NCBI RefSeq assembly: GCF_003692965.1
Contig: NZ_REHC01000012.1
Coordinates: forward strand, 80,843-144,842
Source: Lactobacillus sp. ESL0246
GTDB taxonomy: Bacteria; Bacillota; Bacilli; Lactobacillales; Lactobacillaceae
DNA length: 64,000 nucleotides
Reading direction: 5' to 3'
Every line of letters begins with the position of its first letter. Within the stretch, counting starts at the first letter, position 1. A program made the translations under genes and the position numbers. Positions 37,797 to 45,130 of the stretch are shown here, piece by piece. The notes under the pieces are model-generated. The model saw nothing but the letters and a program-made list of their open reading frames with translations, ran no database searches and was not told where the DNA came from.

Positions 37797-37828
37797 AAAA
37801 AGACCATTGTTGCCAACGGTCTTTTTTT
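37797..37828. terminator. Terminator between the 600-residue flavoprotein and the LysR gene
   Basis: AAAAAGACC and GGTCTTTTT pair, with a secondary TTG/CAA pairing in the loop. Runs of A and T flank it on both strands. Confidence 0.75.
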
Positions 37829-37838
37829 AAACTAATTA

Positions 37839-39641
37839 CTAGTTAATTTGGCTTAATGCATCTAAAACTGCATCCCGTAATCCTCGACTTGTACTAGAAG
37901 CACCTGAGACTGCATCAACATCAACACTATTATGTTCAACCATTTCCTGAGGTAAAATGTTAATCGCTTTTTGTCCATAATCCGCTGATTCAGCTTGTTT
38001 TAATACCTCAATTTGTTTCAGATTTTTCTGTTTATCAGCGGTAACTCGTACAACAATTTCATCACCCATTCCACGGCTTGAACGACCAATATATTGGTTT
38101 TCACCCGTTGGATAATTTTCTGTTTGTATATCTGAAGTTAAATAACTTGCTTGTTCTGATGCACCGCTTGCTACATCAGTTTTACTGTGTGATTTTGGCT
38201 TTGCTGCATTTTCGCCAGCAATTTTACCCCAAATCAAACATTCTGCCAAGTTTCCACCACCTTGATATTGATTAGCACAAATTCCGCCCAATTCACCTGC
38301 AGAGTACAAATTTGGTATTGGATTACCTTTAGTATCCAAAACTTCTGCTTTAGTATTTCTTCTTGGACCACCTTGGGTATTAAGCATGGTTTGTTCCATT
38401 TTAACTGCAAAAATTTTACTGCCAACAAAGGCACGCATAGAGTGCGGATCACGGTGAAATTCGGGATCATTTTGTTCATTTGCTGCCTTATTAAAGCGAT
38501 CAACTGTAGTTTGCAAAATCGTAGAATCAAGCCCAATTTTTTCAGCTAATTCACTAACTGATTCGGCCATAATTACATGATCACAATATGGTTTGTACTC
38601 ACCAATAATTGGATCGTTATCCAATTCTTGCTTCTTATTTTCATCAAAAATCAAATATGGATGGTCTTGATTCATTGGCACTTTCCATTGACCATGATTT
38701 TTAATATGACCATGTCGATGTATTTCAGTTTCATTAAAGTACCTAGTACCATCATCACCAACAACAAACGTAGCACCATGATCTATGATTTCTTTTTGCT
38801 TGGCAGGCATTACTCGCCCGCGCTCACCTCTTGGAACAGCAAAAGTCATTCCATGAAGTACGCCACCAGATTCAAAATTATGCATATGCCAAAGATCTCC
38901 GCCAATCTCTTGCACCATTCTAATGCCATCGCCTTTATTATATAGTGTACCTAACGGAGCTAGTTTGGTTGCACCCAAAAAATCTTCAATCATTCTTTGA
39001 TTATTTTCAAAACCACCTGTAGCTACAACTACACCATTTTTAGCTTGGATATTAAGCTTTTTCCCATCATGTTTAATTACTACACCAGTAATTTGTTGAT
39101 TTGCAGGATCTTGAATCAATTCAAGAGCTGGAGTTTCATATAAAACATCAATTTTATTGTGTCTTTTGACTACCTGTTTTTTTAAGATATGCCACAATGA
39201 TGCATCAAATAATCCTTTGTTGACAGTTGTAAAATCATAAGATTCTACTCCAGTATATTCTGGATACTCTTCAAATGAATCTCTAAGTTCTGGAGCATAT
39301 TCACGAACGCTCCAAGGTTTCACACCTAAGTAGTTAGATACATAATTAGGTATATCAACCATCCCCTTAACAAAGGTATCAATCATATCTTCATCAAGTG
39401 ACATTGGTCTTGTTAATTTTTGATAATACTTTTTAGTTTTATTAAAGTCTTTACTGGTTCCAATTGCTTGAGCTGAATAGCGAGTATTACCACCTTCATG
39501 ACCCTCCGGTGCCGCATCCACTAACAATACTTTAGCACCATTATCTGCCGCAAATCGAGCCGCAGTTGCACCAGCACCGCCAAATCCCAATACAACTACA
39601 TCGTAATTAGCTTTCCAAATAATGCTATTTTGATAAGTCAT
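37839..39641 (-). CDS. Flavoprotein reductase with C-terminal FMN-binding domain
   Basis: 600 residues. The FAD domain starts with VVVLGFGGAGATAARFAADN near 15 and includes GGPRRNTKAEVLD and LYSAGELGGICANQYQGGGN near 440-475, where fumarate reductases have HGxNRxGGN. The FMN_bind domain is at about 515-600 with DAVSGASSTSRG near 577, the expected covalent FMN site. The domain order is the reverse of the 620-residue paralogue at 31987-33849. Cytosolic, and a single-gene unit upstream of the LysR gene. Confidence 0.82.
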   Translation of the reverse strand: MTYQNSIIWKANYDVVVLGFGGAGATAARFAADNGAKVLLVDAAPEGHEGGNTRYSAQAIGTSKDFNKTKKYYQKLTRPMSLDEDMIDTFVKGMVDIPNYVSNYLGVKPWSVREYAPELRDSFEEYPEYTGVESYDFTTVNKGLFDASLWHILKKQVVKRHNKIDVLYETPALELIQDPANQQITGVVIKHDGKKLNIQAKNGVVVATGGFENNQRMIEDFLGATKLAPLGTLYNKGDGIRMVQEIGGDLWHMHNFESGGVLHGMTFAVPRGERGRVMPAKQKEIIDHGATFVVGDDGTRYFNETEIHRHGHIKNHGQWKVPMNQDHPYLIFDENKKQELDNDPIIGEYKPYCDHVIMAESVSELAEKIGLDSTILQTTVDRFNKAANEQNDPEFHRDPHSMRAFVGSKIFAVKMEQTMLNTQGGPRRNTKAEVLDTKGNPIPNLYSAGELGGICANQYQGGGNLAECLIWGKIAGENAAKPKSHSKTDVASGASEQASYLTSDIQTENYPTGENQYIGRSSRGMGDEIVVRVTADKQKNLKQIEVLKQAESADYGQKAINILPQEMVEHNSVDVDAVSGASSTSRGLRDAVLDALSQIN

Positions 39642-39814
39642 GGTAAACCTCCTATAACTTCTTCAATTGTAATTATGTTAAGCATATCACAAATATGTAA
39701 TAAAGATTTCAATAAGCAATTATGAATATTAATAAGTCCATTATTTTAATAATATAGCATAAAAACTATGAATAAGTTGTTAACTACTTACTTTATATAG
39801 CCCTCGAAGCAAAT

Positions 39815-39844
39815 AATCGCTCACCAACAATGATGAGCGATTTT
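39815..39844 (-). terminator. Terminator after the asparaginase gene
   Basis: AATCGCTCA and TGAGCGATT pair, four bases after the asparaginase stop. The upstream 39642-39814 region is AT-rich, and apart from the expected promoter of the flavoprotein gene I see nothing in it. Confidence 0.7.
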
Positions 39845-39847
39845 CAA

Positions 39848-40816
39848 TCAGTTATTAAGATATTTAGCCAGTTTTTTACCCTTTAATCCAGCACTAAGTC
39901 CAACCAACAACTTGATTCGAGCCTTAGGACCCGTTAGTCCGCGACAAAAAATAATACCCATTTTTGCTAAGTTGACGCCGCCACCCTCATAGTCATAAAC
40001 CGGTTCGGCTATTCCATTAAAGCAACGTGAAACTAATACTAACGGGATATGATTATCAAGAAGTGCCTGCAAGACTGGCAATGTTTGTGGTGGCATATTA
40101 CCCGCACCTAGCGCTTCAATCACAATTCCATTAGTCGATGAATTATTTAAAGCTTGTAAAAGCTCTGACCCCATCCCTGCGAATGCCTTAACCAAAAAGA
40201 CCCGATCGACAACATGATCAATTGGCAAATGCGGCAACGGTTTAATCGTTTGCACATAATTAACGTGACCATCAGAGACGATTCCAATCGGCCCAAATGT
40301 TGGCGTGCGAAATGTTGCCACATTAGTCGTATGTGTCTTGGTTACATAGCGTGCCGAATGAATTTCATCGTTCATCACAACAACAACACCTTTACCTACC
40401 GATTCCGGTGAACTAGCGACAATCACTGCGGCGCGAAAATTATATAAACCATCAGTCCCAATTTCATTTGAAGAGCGCATTGCACCAGTTAAAACAACAG
40501 GCATTTTACTCGAAATCGTTAAATCTAAAAAAATTGCTGTCTCTTCTAAAGTGTCCGTTCCGTGCGTAACTACCGCACCAAAAAAGCCCTCTTCTTCTGC
40601 TCGCCGAATTCTTAATGAAAGTTGTAACATATGTTTAGGATCCATGTGGGGAGATGGCACATTGAAAATTTCCTCTGTCACTAATTCCACTTCACCTTGA
40701 TTATTTAAAGACAACTCTGCAAGTGGATTTTGCTTGTTCGGTTTGATATTGCCTGACTCATCTTCTGACATTGAAATCGTACCACCGGTGTGTAATACAA
40801 GAATTTTCTTAGACAT
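39848..40816 (-). CDS. ansA: L-asparaginase
   Basis: 322 residues. The first active-site motif is VLHTGGTISM near 6-15 with the nucleophilic Thr, and the second is VVTHGTDTLEETA near 83-95 with the catalytic Thr and Asp. It hydrolyses asparagine to aspartate and ammonia. No signal peptide is seen, so it is probably the cytosolic form. It is a single-gene unit with its own terminator. Confidence 0.92.
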   Translation of the reverse strand: MSKKILVLHTGGTISMSEDESGNIKPNKQNPLAELSLNNQGEVELVTEEIFNVPSPHMDPKHMLQLSLRIRRAEEEGFFGAVVTHGTDTLEETAIFLDLTISSKMPVVLTGAMRSSNEIGTDGLYNFRAAVIVASSPESVGKGVVVVMNDEIHSARYVTKTHTTNVATFRTPTFGPIGIVSDGHVNYVQTIKPLPHLPIDHVVDRVFLVKAFAGMGSELLQALNNSSTNGIVIEALGAGNMPPQTLPVLQALLDNHIPLVLVSRCFNGIAEPVYDYEGGGVNLAKMGIIFCRGLTGPKARIKLLVGLSAGLKGKKLAKYLNN

Positions 40817-40892
40817 AATAATACTCCTACTTAGAAATAAACCATGTATTTATTACTCGTATTATAACTGATTATGATTCTTAAACAACATA

Positions 40893-40932
40893 AAAACAGC
40901 CAGCTTCAATCATGATTGAAGCTGACTGTTTT
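40893..40932 (-). terminator. Terminator after the CMD-family gene
   Basis: A long hairpin: CAGCTTCAATC pairs with GATTGAAGCTG and the outer AAAACAG pairs with CTGTTTT around a mismatch. It lies five bases after the stop of the gene at 40937. Confidence 0.85.
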
Positions 40933-40936
40933 AGCT

Positions 40937-41254
40937 TTATTCGCCATATACTTCTTTAGCAAGATCAAAAGCAGACCATGCCTTCGGCCATCCACAATAA
41001 AAGGCGAGGTGGGTAATTAATTCAACTATTTCTTCTTTGGTGACGCCATTTGTTTTCGCCATTCCCATATGAGCTTTTAATTGTGGAAAAGCACCTTGTG
41101 CCATCAAAGCGGCACAAGTAATTAAGCTGCGATCACGTGCTGGCATTTCTTTTTCACGTGACCAAACTTCACCAAATAAGACATCATCATTTAATTCGGC
41201 AAACTTAGGAGCAAATTTACCTAAGTTATCACGCCCAGCAGTTTGTTTTTTCAT
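40937..41254 (-). CDS. Carboxymuconolactone decarboxylase family protein
   Basis: 105 residues of the CMD/AhpD-like fold. Typical segments are DRSLITCAALMAQ near 42-54 and VTKEEIVELITHLAFYCGWPKA near 70-91. The CxxC redox pair of AhpD is not present, so a peroxidase role is not supported. It is co-transcribed with a cupin (two-base gap) and a MerR regulator. This trio is common in lactobacilli and is linked in other bacteria to aldehyde or quinone stress. Confidence 0.85.
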   Translation of the reverse strand: MKKQTAGRDNLGKFAPKFAELNDDVLFGEVWSREKEMPARDRSLITCAALMAQGAFPQLKAHMGMAKTNGVTKEEIVELITHLAFYCGWPKAWSAFDLAKEVYGE

Positions 41255-41256
41255 TA

Positions 41257-41670
41257 TTAATCCTCCAATTGTTGATAATCTTCATCAGTTACTGGCTCAA
41301 GCCATTCAGGCGTACCGGCAGTGATTGCCAAATGTGAAAACCAACTATCTTTAGTTGCTCCATGCCAATGTTTAACACCATCATGAACCACAACAACATC
41401 ACCGGGATGAAGCTTACGTGCAGGTCGACCTTCTTCTTGGTACCACCCTTCACCAGCAGTTGCTAATAAAATTTGAAAACCACCATTGTGCTTGTGCCAG
41501 TTATTACGGCATCCCGGTTCAAAACTAACATTTGCTACACCAACATCAACTTTAGGATCAGCAACCAAACTTTGTAGATAGCTTTGACCAATAAAATATT
41601 TTTGATATGCTTCGTTTTTATCGCCTAAAGCAAAAAGACCATTTTTTACCTCATCTTCATGATTATTCAT
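41257..41670 (-). CDS. Cupin-domain protein
   Basis: 137 residues with one cupin fold. Motif 1 is NNWHKHNGGFQILLATAGEG near 57-76, with two His ligands and Gln where Glu is common. Motif 2 is PGDVVVVHDGVKHWHG near 88-103. A metal site is likely; the reaction is not known. Its start overlaps the end of the MerR gene by eight bases. Confidence 0.85.
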   Translation of the reverse strand: MNNHEDEVKNGLFALGDKNEAYQKYFIGQSYLQSLVADPKVDVGVANVSFEPGCRNNWHKHNGGFQILLATAGEGWYQEEGRPARKLHPGDVVVVHDGVKHWHGATKDSWFSHLAITAGTPEWLEPVTDEDYQQLED

Positions 41671-42109
41671 TTTGATTTTTCTCCTTAATTCGCTTCAAAT
41701 ATGCCGCAAAGGTTTCATCATCTGAAATTGTCCGGTTTTGCTTTTCTTCGTACCAGTCAATTTTTTGATTTAATAACTTAATATTGTCAGTTAATTCCTC
41801 TAGCTGGCGCATTGCATTTTTCTGCACTTCTTTTAATAACGCTAGCCTGCTTGGAATCGTCCCATCACCTTGAGCACGCAAAACAACATATTCCTTTAAT
41901 TCGGTAATTGTCATTCCTGTGCCCTTCAAATGTAAGATAAATTCAAGCCATGACCGATCAGCATCGGTGTAAAAACGTTGACCAGACGCATCACGCTCGG
42001 GAGCTAATAGACCTTCTTGTTCATAATAGCGTAAAGTTGCTGGTGGTAAGTGTGTCAATTGACTGAATTGTCCAATATGATATCTTGCTGCCGTCTTCAT
42101 TAGCTTCAC
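41663..42109 (-). CDS. MerR-family transcriptional regulator
   Basis: 148 residues. The N-terminal MerR HTH is YHIGQFSQLTHLPPATLRYYEQEGLL near 10-35, then a coiled-coil near 85-125. No cysteine cluster for metal sensing is seen; with cupin and CMD partners it resembles the AdhR subgroup. It is the first gene of the operon. A typical MerR operator with a 19-base spacer lies upstream. Confidence 0.87.
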   Translation of the reverse strand: MKLMKTAARYHIGQFSQLTHLPPATLRYYEQEGLLAPERDASGQRFYTDADRSWLEFILHLKGTGMTITELKEYVVLRAQGDGTIPSRLALLKEVQKNAMRQLEELTDNIKLLNQKIDWYEEKQNRTISDDETFAAYLKRIKEKNQNE

Positions 42110-42122
42110 CTCTTACATTATT

Positions 42123-42153
42123 AAGATAGCCCTTAAAGTACACTTTAAGTCAA
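42123..42153 (-). promoter_or_regulatory. MerR-type promoter and operator
   Basis: On the minus strand -35 TTGACT (42153-42148) and -10 TATCTT (42128-42123) are separated by 19 bases, the long spacer typical of MerR-activated promoters. The spacer holds the dyad CTTAAAGT-AC-ACTTTAAG at 42132-42149, close to the known AdhR-type operator. Confidence 0.75.
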
Positions 42154-42159
42154 GTGCTA

Positions 42160-42389
42160 TTATAAAAAAAGAAAAAATTAAAAGGATTAACCCCAATAAA
42201 TATTAGGTGTCAGTCTTTAATTAAGAATTATATTTATACAACCATATAATAAGTTTAAATAATCTTATGCTTTTATAACAAAATATTATATTCTATTTTT
42301 AAATCGTTAAATTCCTAGTATAGTAGGACTGATTTCAAGCTTATATCTATAATTTAATCTAGCTTTATTTTTACAGAGTGTTTCAATAC
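42160..42389. other. AT-rich intergenic stretch without recognised features
   Basis: This stretch lies between the MerR operator and the gpmA terminator. It is very AT-rich, with no open frame with a ribosome binding site, hairpin or repeat that I could support. Confidence 0.4.
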
Positions 42390-42429
42390 AAAAAAAGACC
42401 ACCTAAAAATTTATTATAGTGGTCTTTTT
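42390..42429 (-). terminator. Terminator after gpmA
   Basis: AAAAAAGACCAC and GTGGTCTTTTT form a stable stem with an AT-rich loop, 28 bases after the gpmA stop. Confidence 0.85.
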
Positions 42430-42456
42430 GGTATTAAAAATTATTAAAAAATCAGG

Positions 42457-43149
42457 TTAATCATCCAATTTTTCTTTATTAACTACATTTAATTTATCAT
42501 CAAATGTGTAAACTACTGGTTCACCAGTCTTCATTTCCAAGTTCATAATATCTTCATCAGAAATATTTTCGATGTACTTGGTTAATGCGCGAAGTGAATT
42601 ACCATGAGCAGCAATAATGACATTCTTACCAGCTAATAAGTCTGGTGCAATGTGATCTTCCCAGAATGGCATTACCCGTCCTAAACAAACCTTGAGGTTT
42701 TCAGTCCGTGGAATGATGTTGGGGTCAAGATCAGCATAGCGGCGGTCATGTACTTGACTAAATTCTGAATCATCTTCCAATTTAGGTGGTAAAACATCGT
42801 ATGAACGACGCCAAATGTGAACTTGCTCGTCACCATACTTGTCTGCAGTTGCCTTCTTGTTTAAGCCTTGCAAACCACCGTAATGACGTTCATTTAATCT
42901 CCATGATTTCGTTTCTGGTACCCAAAGTTGATCACTTTCGGCTAATGCATAATGCAATGTCTTAATGGCACGAGTTAAAACAGAAGTATAAGCTTGGTCA
43001 AACTTTAAGCCATGCTTTTTAAGCAATTTACCTGCGTTCTTGGCTTCTTCAACACCTTTATCGGATAGGTCAACATCAACCCAACCAGTAAACTTGTTTT
43101 CAAGGTTCCATTCACTTTGACCGTGACGAATCAAAACTAATTTTGACAT
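42457..43149 (-). CDS. gpmA: 2,3-bisphosphoglycerate-dependent phosphoglycerate mutase
   Basis: 230 residues, the normal GpmA length. [12 protein letters not shown] near 4-15 carries the phosphorylated His; [26 protein letters not shown] and the second His in [12 protein letters not shown] near 180 complete the active site. It interconverts 3- and 2-phosphoglycerate in glycolysis. The open frame extends 16 codons upstream, but GGAGA before the ATG at 43149 sets the start. Confidence 0.95.
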   Translation of the reverse strand: MSKLVLIRHGQSEWNLENKFTGWVDVDLSDKGVEEAKNAGKLLKKHGLKFDQAYTSVLTRAIKTLHYALAESDQLWVPETKSWRLNERHYGGLQGLNKKATADKYGDEQVHIWRRSYDVLPPKLEDDSEFSQVHDRRYADLDPNIIPRTENLKVCLGRVMPFWEDHIAPDLLAGKNVIIAAHGNSLRALTKYIENISDEDIMNLEMKTGEPVVYTFDDKLNVVNKEKLDD

Positions 43150-43302
43150 GAAATATCTCCTTTGCAAATTAAAAGTTTCACTTATTATTTTACACATTTA
43201 CATTTTGTTTTCATAGAGTTTAGAACCAAAAATAATGTTTTAATTGCCTAATTTAAGCTACAATAGAGAAAGTAATGATTATCAGAAAGAGAAAAGTTCA
43301 TC

Positions 43303-44094
43303 ATGATGAAGTTCAAAAAATTATTTCTCGGTCTTGCAACAATGACCGCACTATTTACCGGTGGTTGTTCACAAGCAAAAAAGCAATCGGAACCGGTTTT
43401 AACAAAAACTGCCGCAATCAAAAAAGCCCAACAGACTTTCAAAAGTGGTCAAGCCAAGCAATTAATTGATCTTAGTACTGATACAGCTAGTCAGGTTATT
43501 ACAAGTTCTTATACCTTTGGTGGCAATCCCACTGTTTTTCACCTTAATTACCAAACTCAAGTTAAGGACAAAAACAATAATATCGAAGAATGGATCAGTA
43601 ATACTAACAAAACTTATATTAATGGGCAAAGTAATTGGTATTACTCGGACCTTAAGCAAATGAGCGGTCATTCATACGCCGATTTACTTGACGCAATCAT
43701 GAATAATAATTTGCTAATGAACCCGCCGCAAAAATTAGTTAACGCTTATAAAATGAAACGCTCCGGCAACACCTATACATTGACGGCCACAATTACCGAC
43801 CCTAAAATTATGCGCGAGGCAGCCGAACCGATTTTACTTACTAATACTCAAAGTCAGCGGCAATATCCCACCTACCACAAGTTAGTCAAAGCCGGCAAAT
43901 ATAAGAAAATGGACGTCAAACTCGTAATTAAAAACCAAAAATTAGCAACATTTAATTACAAAGTTAATTTACAAATGGGCAAAATGTTCCAAATGAATAT
44001 TGGACAGAGTTATGCTAATATGCGTAGTCAAGATTTTCTCAAGATACCGAATAATGTTTTAACGGCAAAACCACTGCCAAAGCAAAAAAAATAA
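43303..44094 (+). CDS. Lipoprotein of unknown function (LolA-like)
   Basis: 263 residues. The signal peptide ends in a lipobox (ALFTGGC) with Cys near residue 22. The rest is a beta-rich domain with repeated YxxD-type strands (TYINGQSNWYYSDL, YTLTATITDPKIM, KLVIKNQKLATFNYKVNL) that resembles DUF6612/LolA-like lipoproteins of Firmicutes. Two adjacent ATG codons are possible starts. It probably sits on the outer face of the membrane; the ligand is unknown. Confidence 0.78.
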   Translation: MMKFKKLFLGLATMTALFTGGCSQAKKQSEPVLTKTAAIKKAQQTFKSGQAKQLIDLSTDTASQVITSSYTFGGNPTVFHLNYQTQVKDKNNNIEEWISNTNKTYINGQSNWYYSDLKQMSGHSYADLLDAIMNNNLLMNPPQKLVNAYKMKRSGNTYTLTATITDPKIMREAAEPILLTNTQSQRQYPTYHKLVKAGKYKKMDVKLVIKNQKLATFNYKVNLQMGKMFQMNIGQSYANMRSQDFLKIPNNVLTAKPLPKQKK

Positions 44095-44215
44095 CTATCA
44101 AAAAACGCCTAAGTTATAAAGTTAATCCCGAAATTGATTTTTGGTCTAATCCAAAGGGTTAACTTCTTTGACTGTCTTCTTTTTATTATTAATCAAAGTG
44201 AATCTGGCTTCATTA

Positions 44216-44253
44216 AAAAAACATTACCTTGAAACTCAAGGTAATGTTTTTTT
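44216..44253 (+). terminator. Rho-independent terminator
   Basis: AAACATTACCTTGA and TCAAGGTAATGTTT pair perfectly, followed by T. It ends the lipoprotein transcript and directly precedes the toxin promoter. Confidence 0.8.
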
Positions 44254-44261
44254 GCTATAAT
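44254..44261 (+). promoter_or_regulatory. Extended -10 promoter of the toxin RNA
   Basis: GCTATAAT, preceded by T at 44253, gives the extended -10 TGCTATAAT. No good -35 is seen, because that position is inside the terminator stem. Confidence 0.5.
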
Positions 44262-44331
44262 TATATTTGAATTGAGAGCAAATTGTTTTGAGGGCGGTTG
44301 GCTGTTTTTCCTAAGAAAGGAGACAGTGCTT

Positions 44332-44517
44332 ATGGTGCGAAATTCTTCAGAAAGGTTGACAGTCATTGAGCGTTTATCATGCGCTAGAATTAGTGCTAGC
44401 ATTCGCTACGTTTATTCTCGTCTTGTTGACTTATATCGACAAGCACAAGTAAACAAAAAGACCGTCCCAGCAAAACTTTGGCAGGTTATGGGATTGGTCT
44501 TTTTGATTAACTTATAA
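44332..44517 (+). CDS. Possible leader ORF overlapping the toxin gene
   Basis: A 61-codon frame (starts MVRNSSERLTVIERL) with a strong AAAGGAG eight bases before its ATG. It covers the whole toxin frame in another register and ends inside the terminator region. The protein looks like no known family. It may be a leader whose translation opens the toxin start, or chance. The good ribosome binding site is the main reason to list it. Confidence 0.3.
   Translation: MVRNSSERLTVIERLSCARISASIRYVYSRLVDLYRQAQVNKKTVPAKLWQVMGLVFLINL
44366..44452 (+). CDS. Type I toxin, putative holin-like peptide (Hol-Tox/Fst-like)
   Basis: A 28-residue peptide starting at TTG: SVYHALELVLAFATF, then a second hydrophobic stretch ending TYIDKHK. 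One membrane helix followed by a short charged tail is the pattern of the Hol-Tox and Fst/Lpt-type I toxins of lactobacilli, which damage the membrane. AGAAAGG lies ten bases upstream of the TTG. The RNA ends are complementary over ten bases (44293-44302 with 44521-44530), as in other type I toxin RNAs. The frame is too short for normal gene calling. Confidence 0.72.
   Translation: MSVYHALELVLAFATFILVLLTYIDKHK
44455..44504. terminator. Hairpin at the end of the toxin frame, probably shared with the antitoxin RNA
   Basis: AAAAAGACC(G)TCCCA pairs with TGGGA(TT)GGTCTTTTT; A and T runs on both sides would allow it to work in both directions. In par-type loci toxin and antitoxin RNAs share a terminator of this kind. 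Confidence 0.6.
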
Positions 44518-44610
44518 TTTGCCAACCGCCTTTAAAGCGGCTGCTTGAAATTCAGAAGAGAAGTCTTGTTTGTTCAAGGCTTCTTTTTCTTACAATCATA
44601 TTGTAGCACG
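44505..44610 (-). ncRNA. Candidate antisense antitoxin RNA region
   Basis: On the minus strand TACAAT lies at about 44605-44600, with a TTGCAT upstream at a 19-base spacing. An RNA from there would cross the 3' closing arm of the toxin RNA and end at the shared hairpin. The 19-base spacing is longer than ideal. Extent and existence are inferred from the par/Lpt model, not seen directly. Confidence 0.35.
44560..44590 (+). terminator. Second terminator downstream of the toxin RNA
   Basis: GAAGTCTTG and CAAGGCTTC pair with one wobble, followed by TTTTTCT. It could end a longer toxin RNA that includes the 3' closing arm. Confidence 0.6.
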
Positions 44611-44617
44611 TTTGGCT

Positions 44618-44775
44618 TTATTTTATGCAAGAACTTGACTGCGTTATTGCATATTTTTCTCTATATCGTTTAACTGTTATTCGGCTAATACCTGTTAATT
44701 TTGCTACTCTTGTATTGTTAGTGCCTTTTTTATCCAACGCAAAAGCATGTTGTAATTGGGGACTATTTTAGAATA
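44618..44775 (-). pseudogene. Remnant of an HTH protein (recombinase/transposase-like)
   Basis: The minus strand reads about 50 codons with KKGTNNTRVAKLTGISRITV and then KRYREKY, a helix-turn-helix like those of resolvases and transposases, ending at TAA. There is a stop upstream and no proper start. A strong GGAGGTGATGAA with ATG and a Lys-rich 12-codon frame lies near 44840-44800, possibly the decayed 5' end of the same gene. The rest of 44780-45130 shows no supported gene. Confidence 0.35.
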
Positions 44776-45130
44776 TTTAGTTAATTTTGATGGTTAGCTT
44801 TACTGTAGCTTTTTTCTTTGGCTTTTTTTCTTTTTCATTTCATCACCTCCTTACATATTATGTAATGCACACTTTTGGTAAATTGTTAAAAGTTAGTTTT
44901 ATGTAAAATTTGTAGGCAATTCAAGTAAAAGGATTTTTCTTCGTGTCATCGAAAACATTTCTATCTGGGGCAACAAACCAATATGTTGCCTCACTCGTAG
45001 CATCAACAAAGGCGGCTACACAATCAATTTGGGCTCTTTCAAGTTATCATTACAATAAGATTGTTGTTGAAAGCGGAAACGGTTATGATTGTAAGTGTGA
45101 GATAGTAAATTTCTTAATGGAGGTTTAATT

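Noticed and set aside
38078..38945. Several frames of 65-122 codons on the plus strand and one of 100 on the minus strand within the 600-residue flavoprotein gene
   Set aside because: All overlap a gene with clear FAD and FMN motifs and lack ribosome binding sites.
30493..39641. Annotation of the four flavoproteins as true fumarate reductases
   Set aside because: The His and Arg of the fumarate site are not both present in any of them, and no heme or membrane subunit is encoded nearby.
44943..45128. 61-codon frame just before the oxidoreductase gene
   Set aside because: No good ribosome binding site, no domain, and it ends within the ribosome binding region of the next gene.
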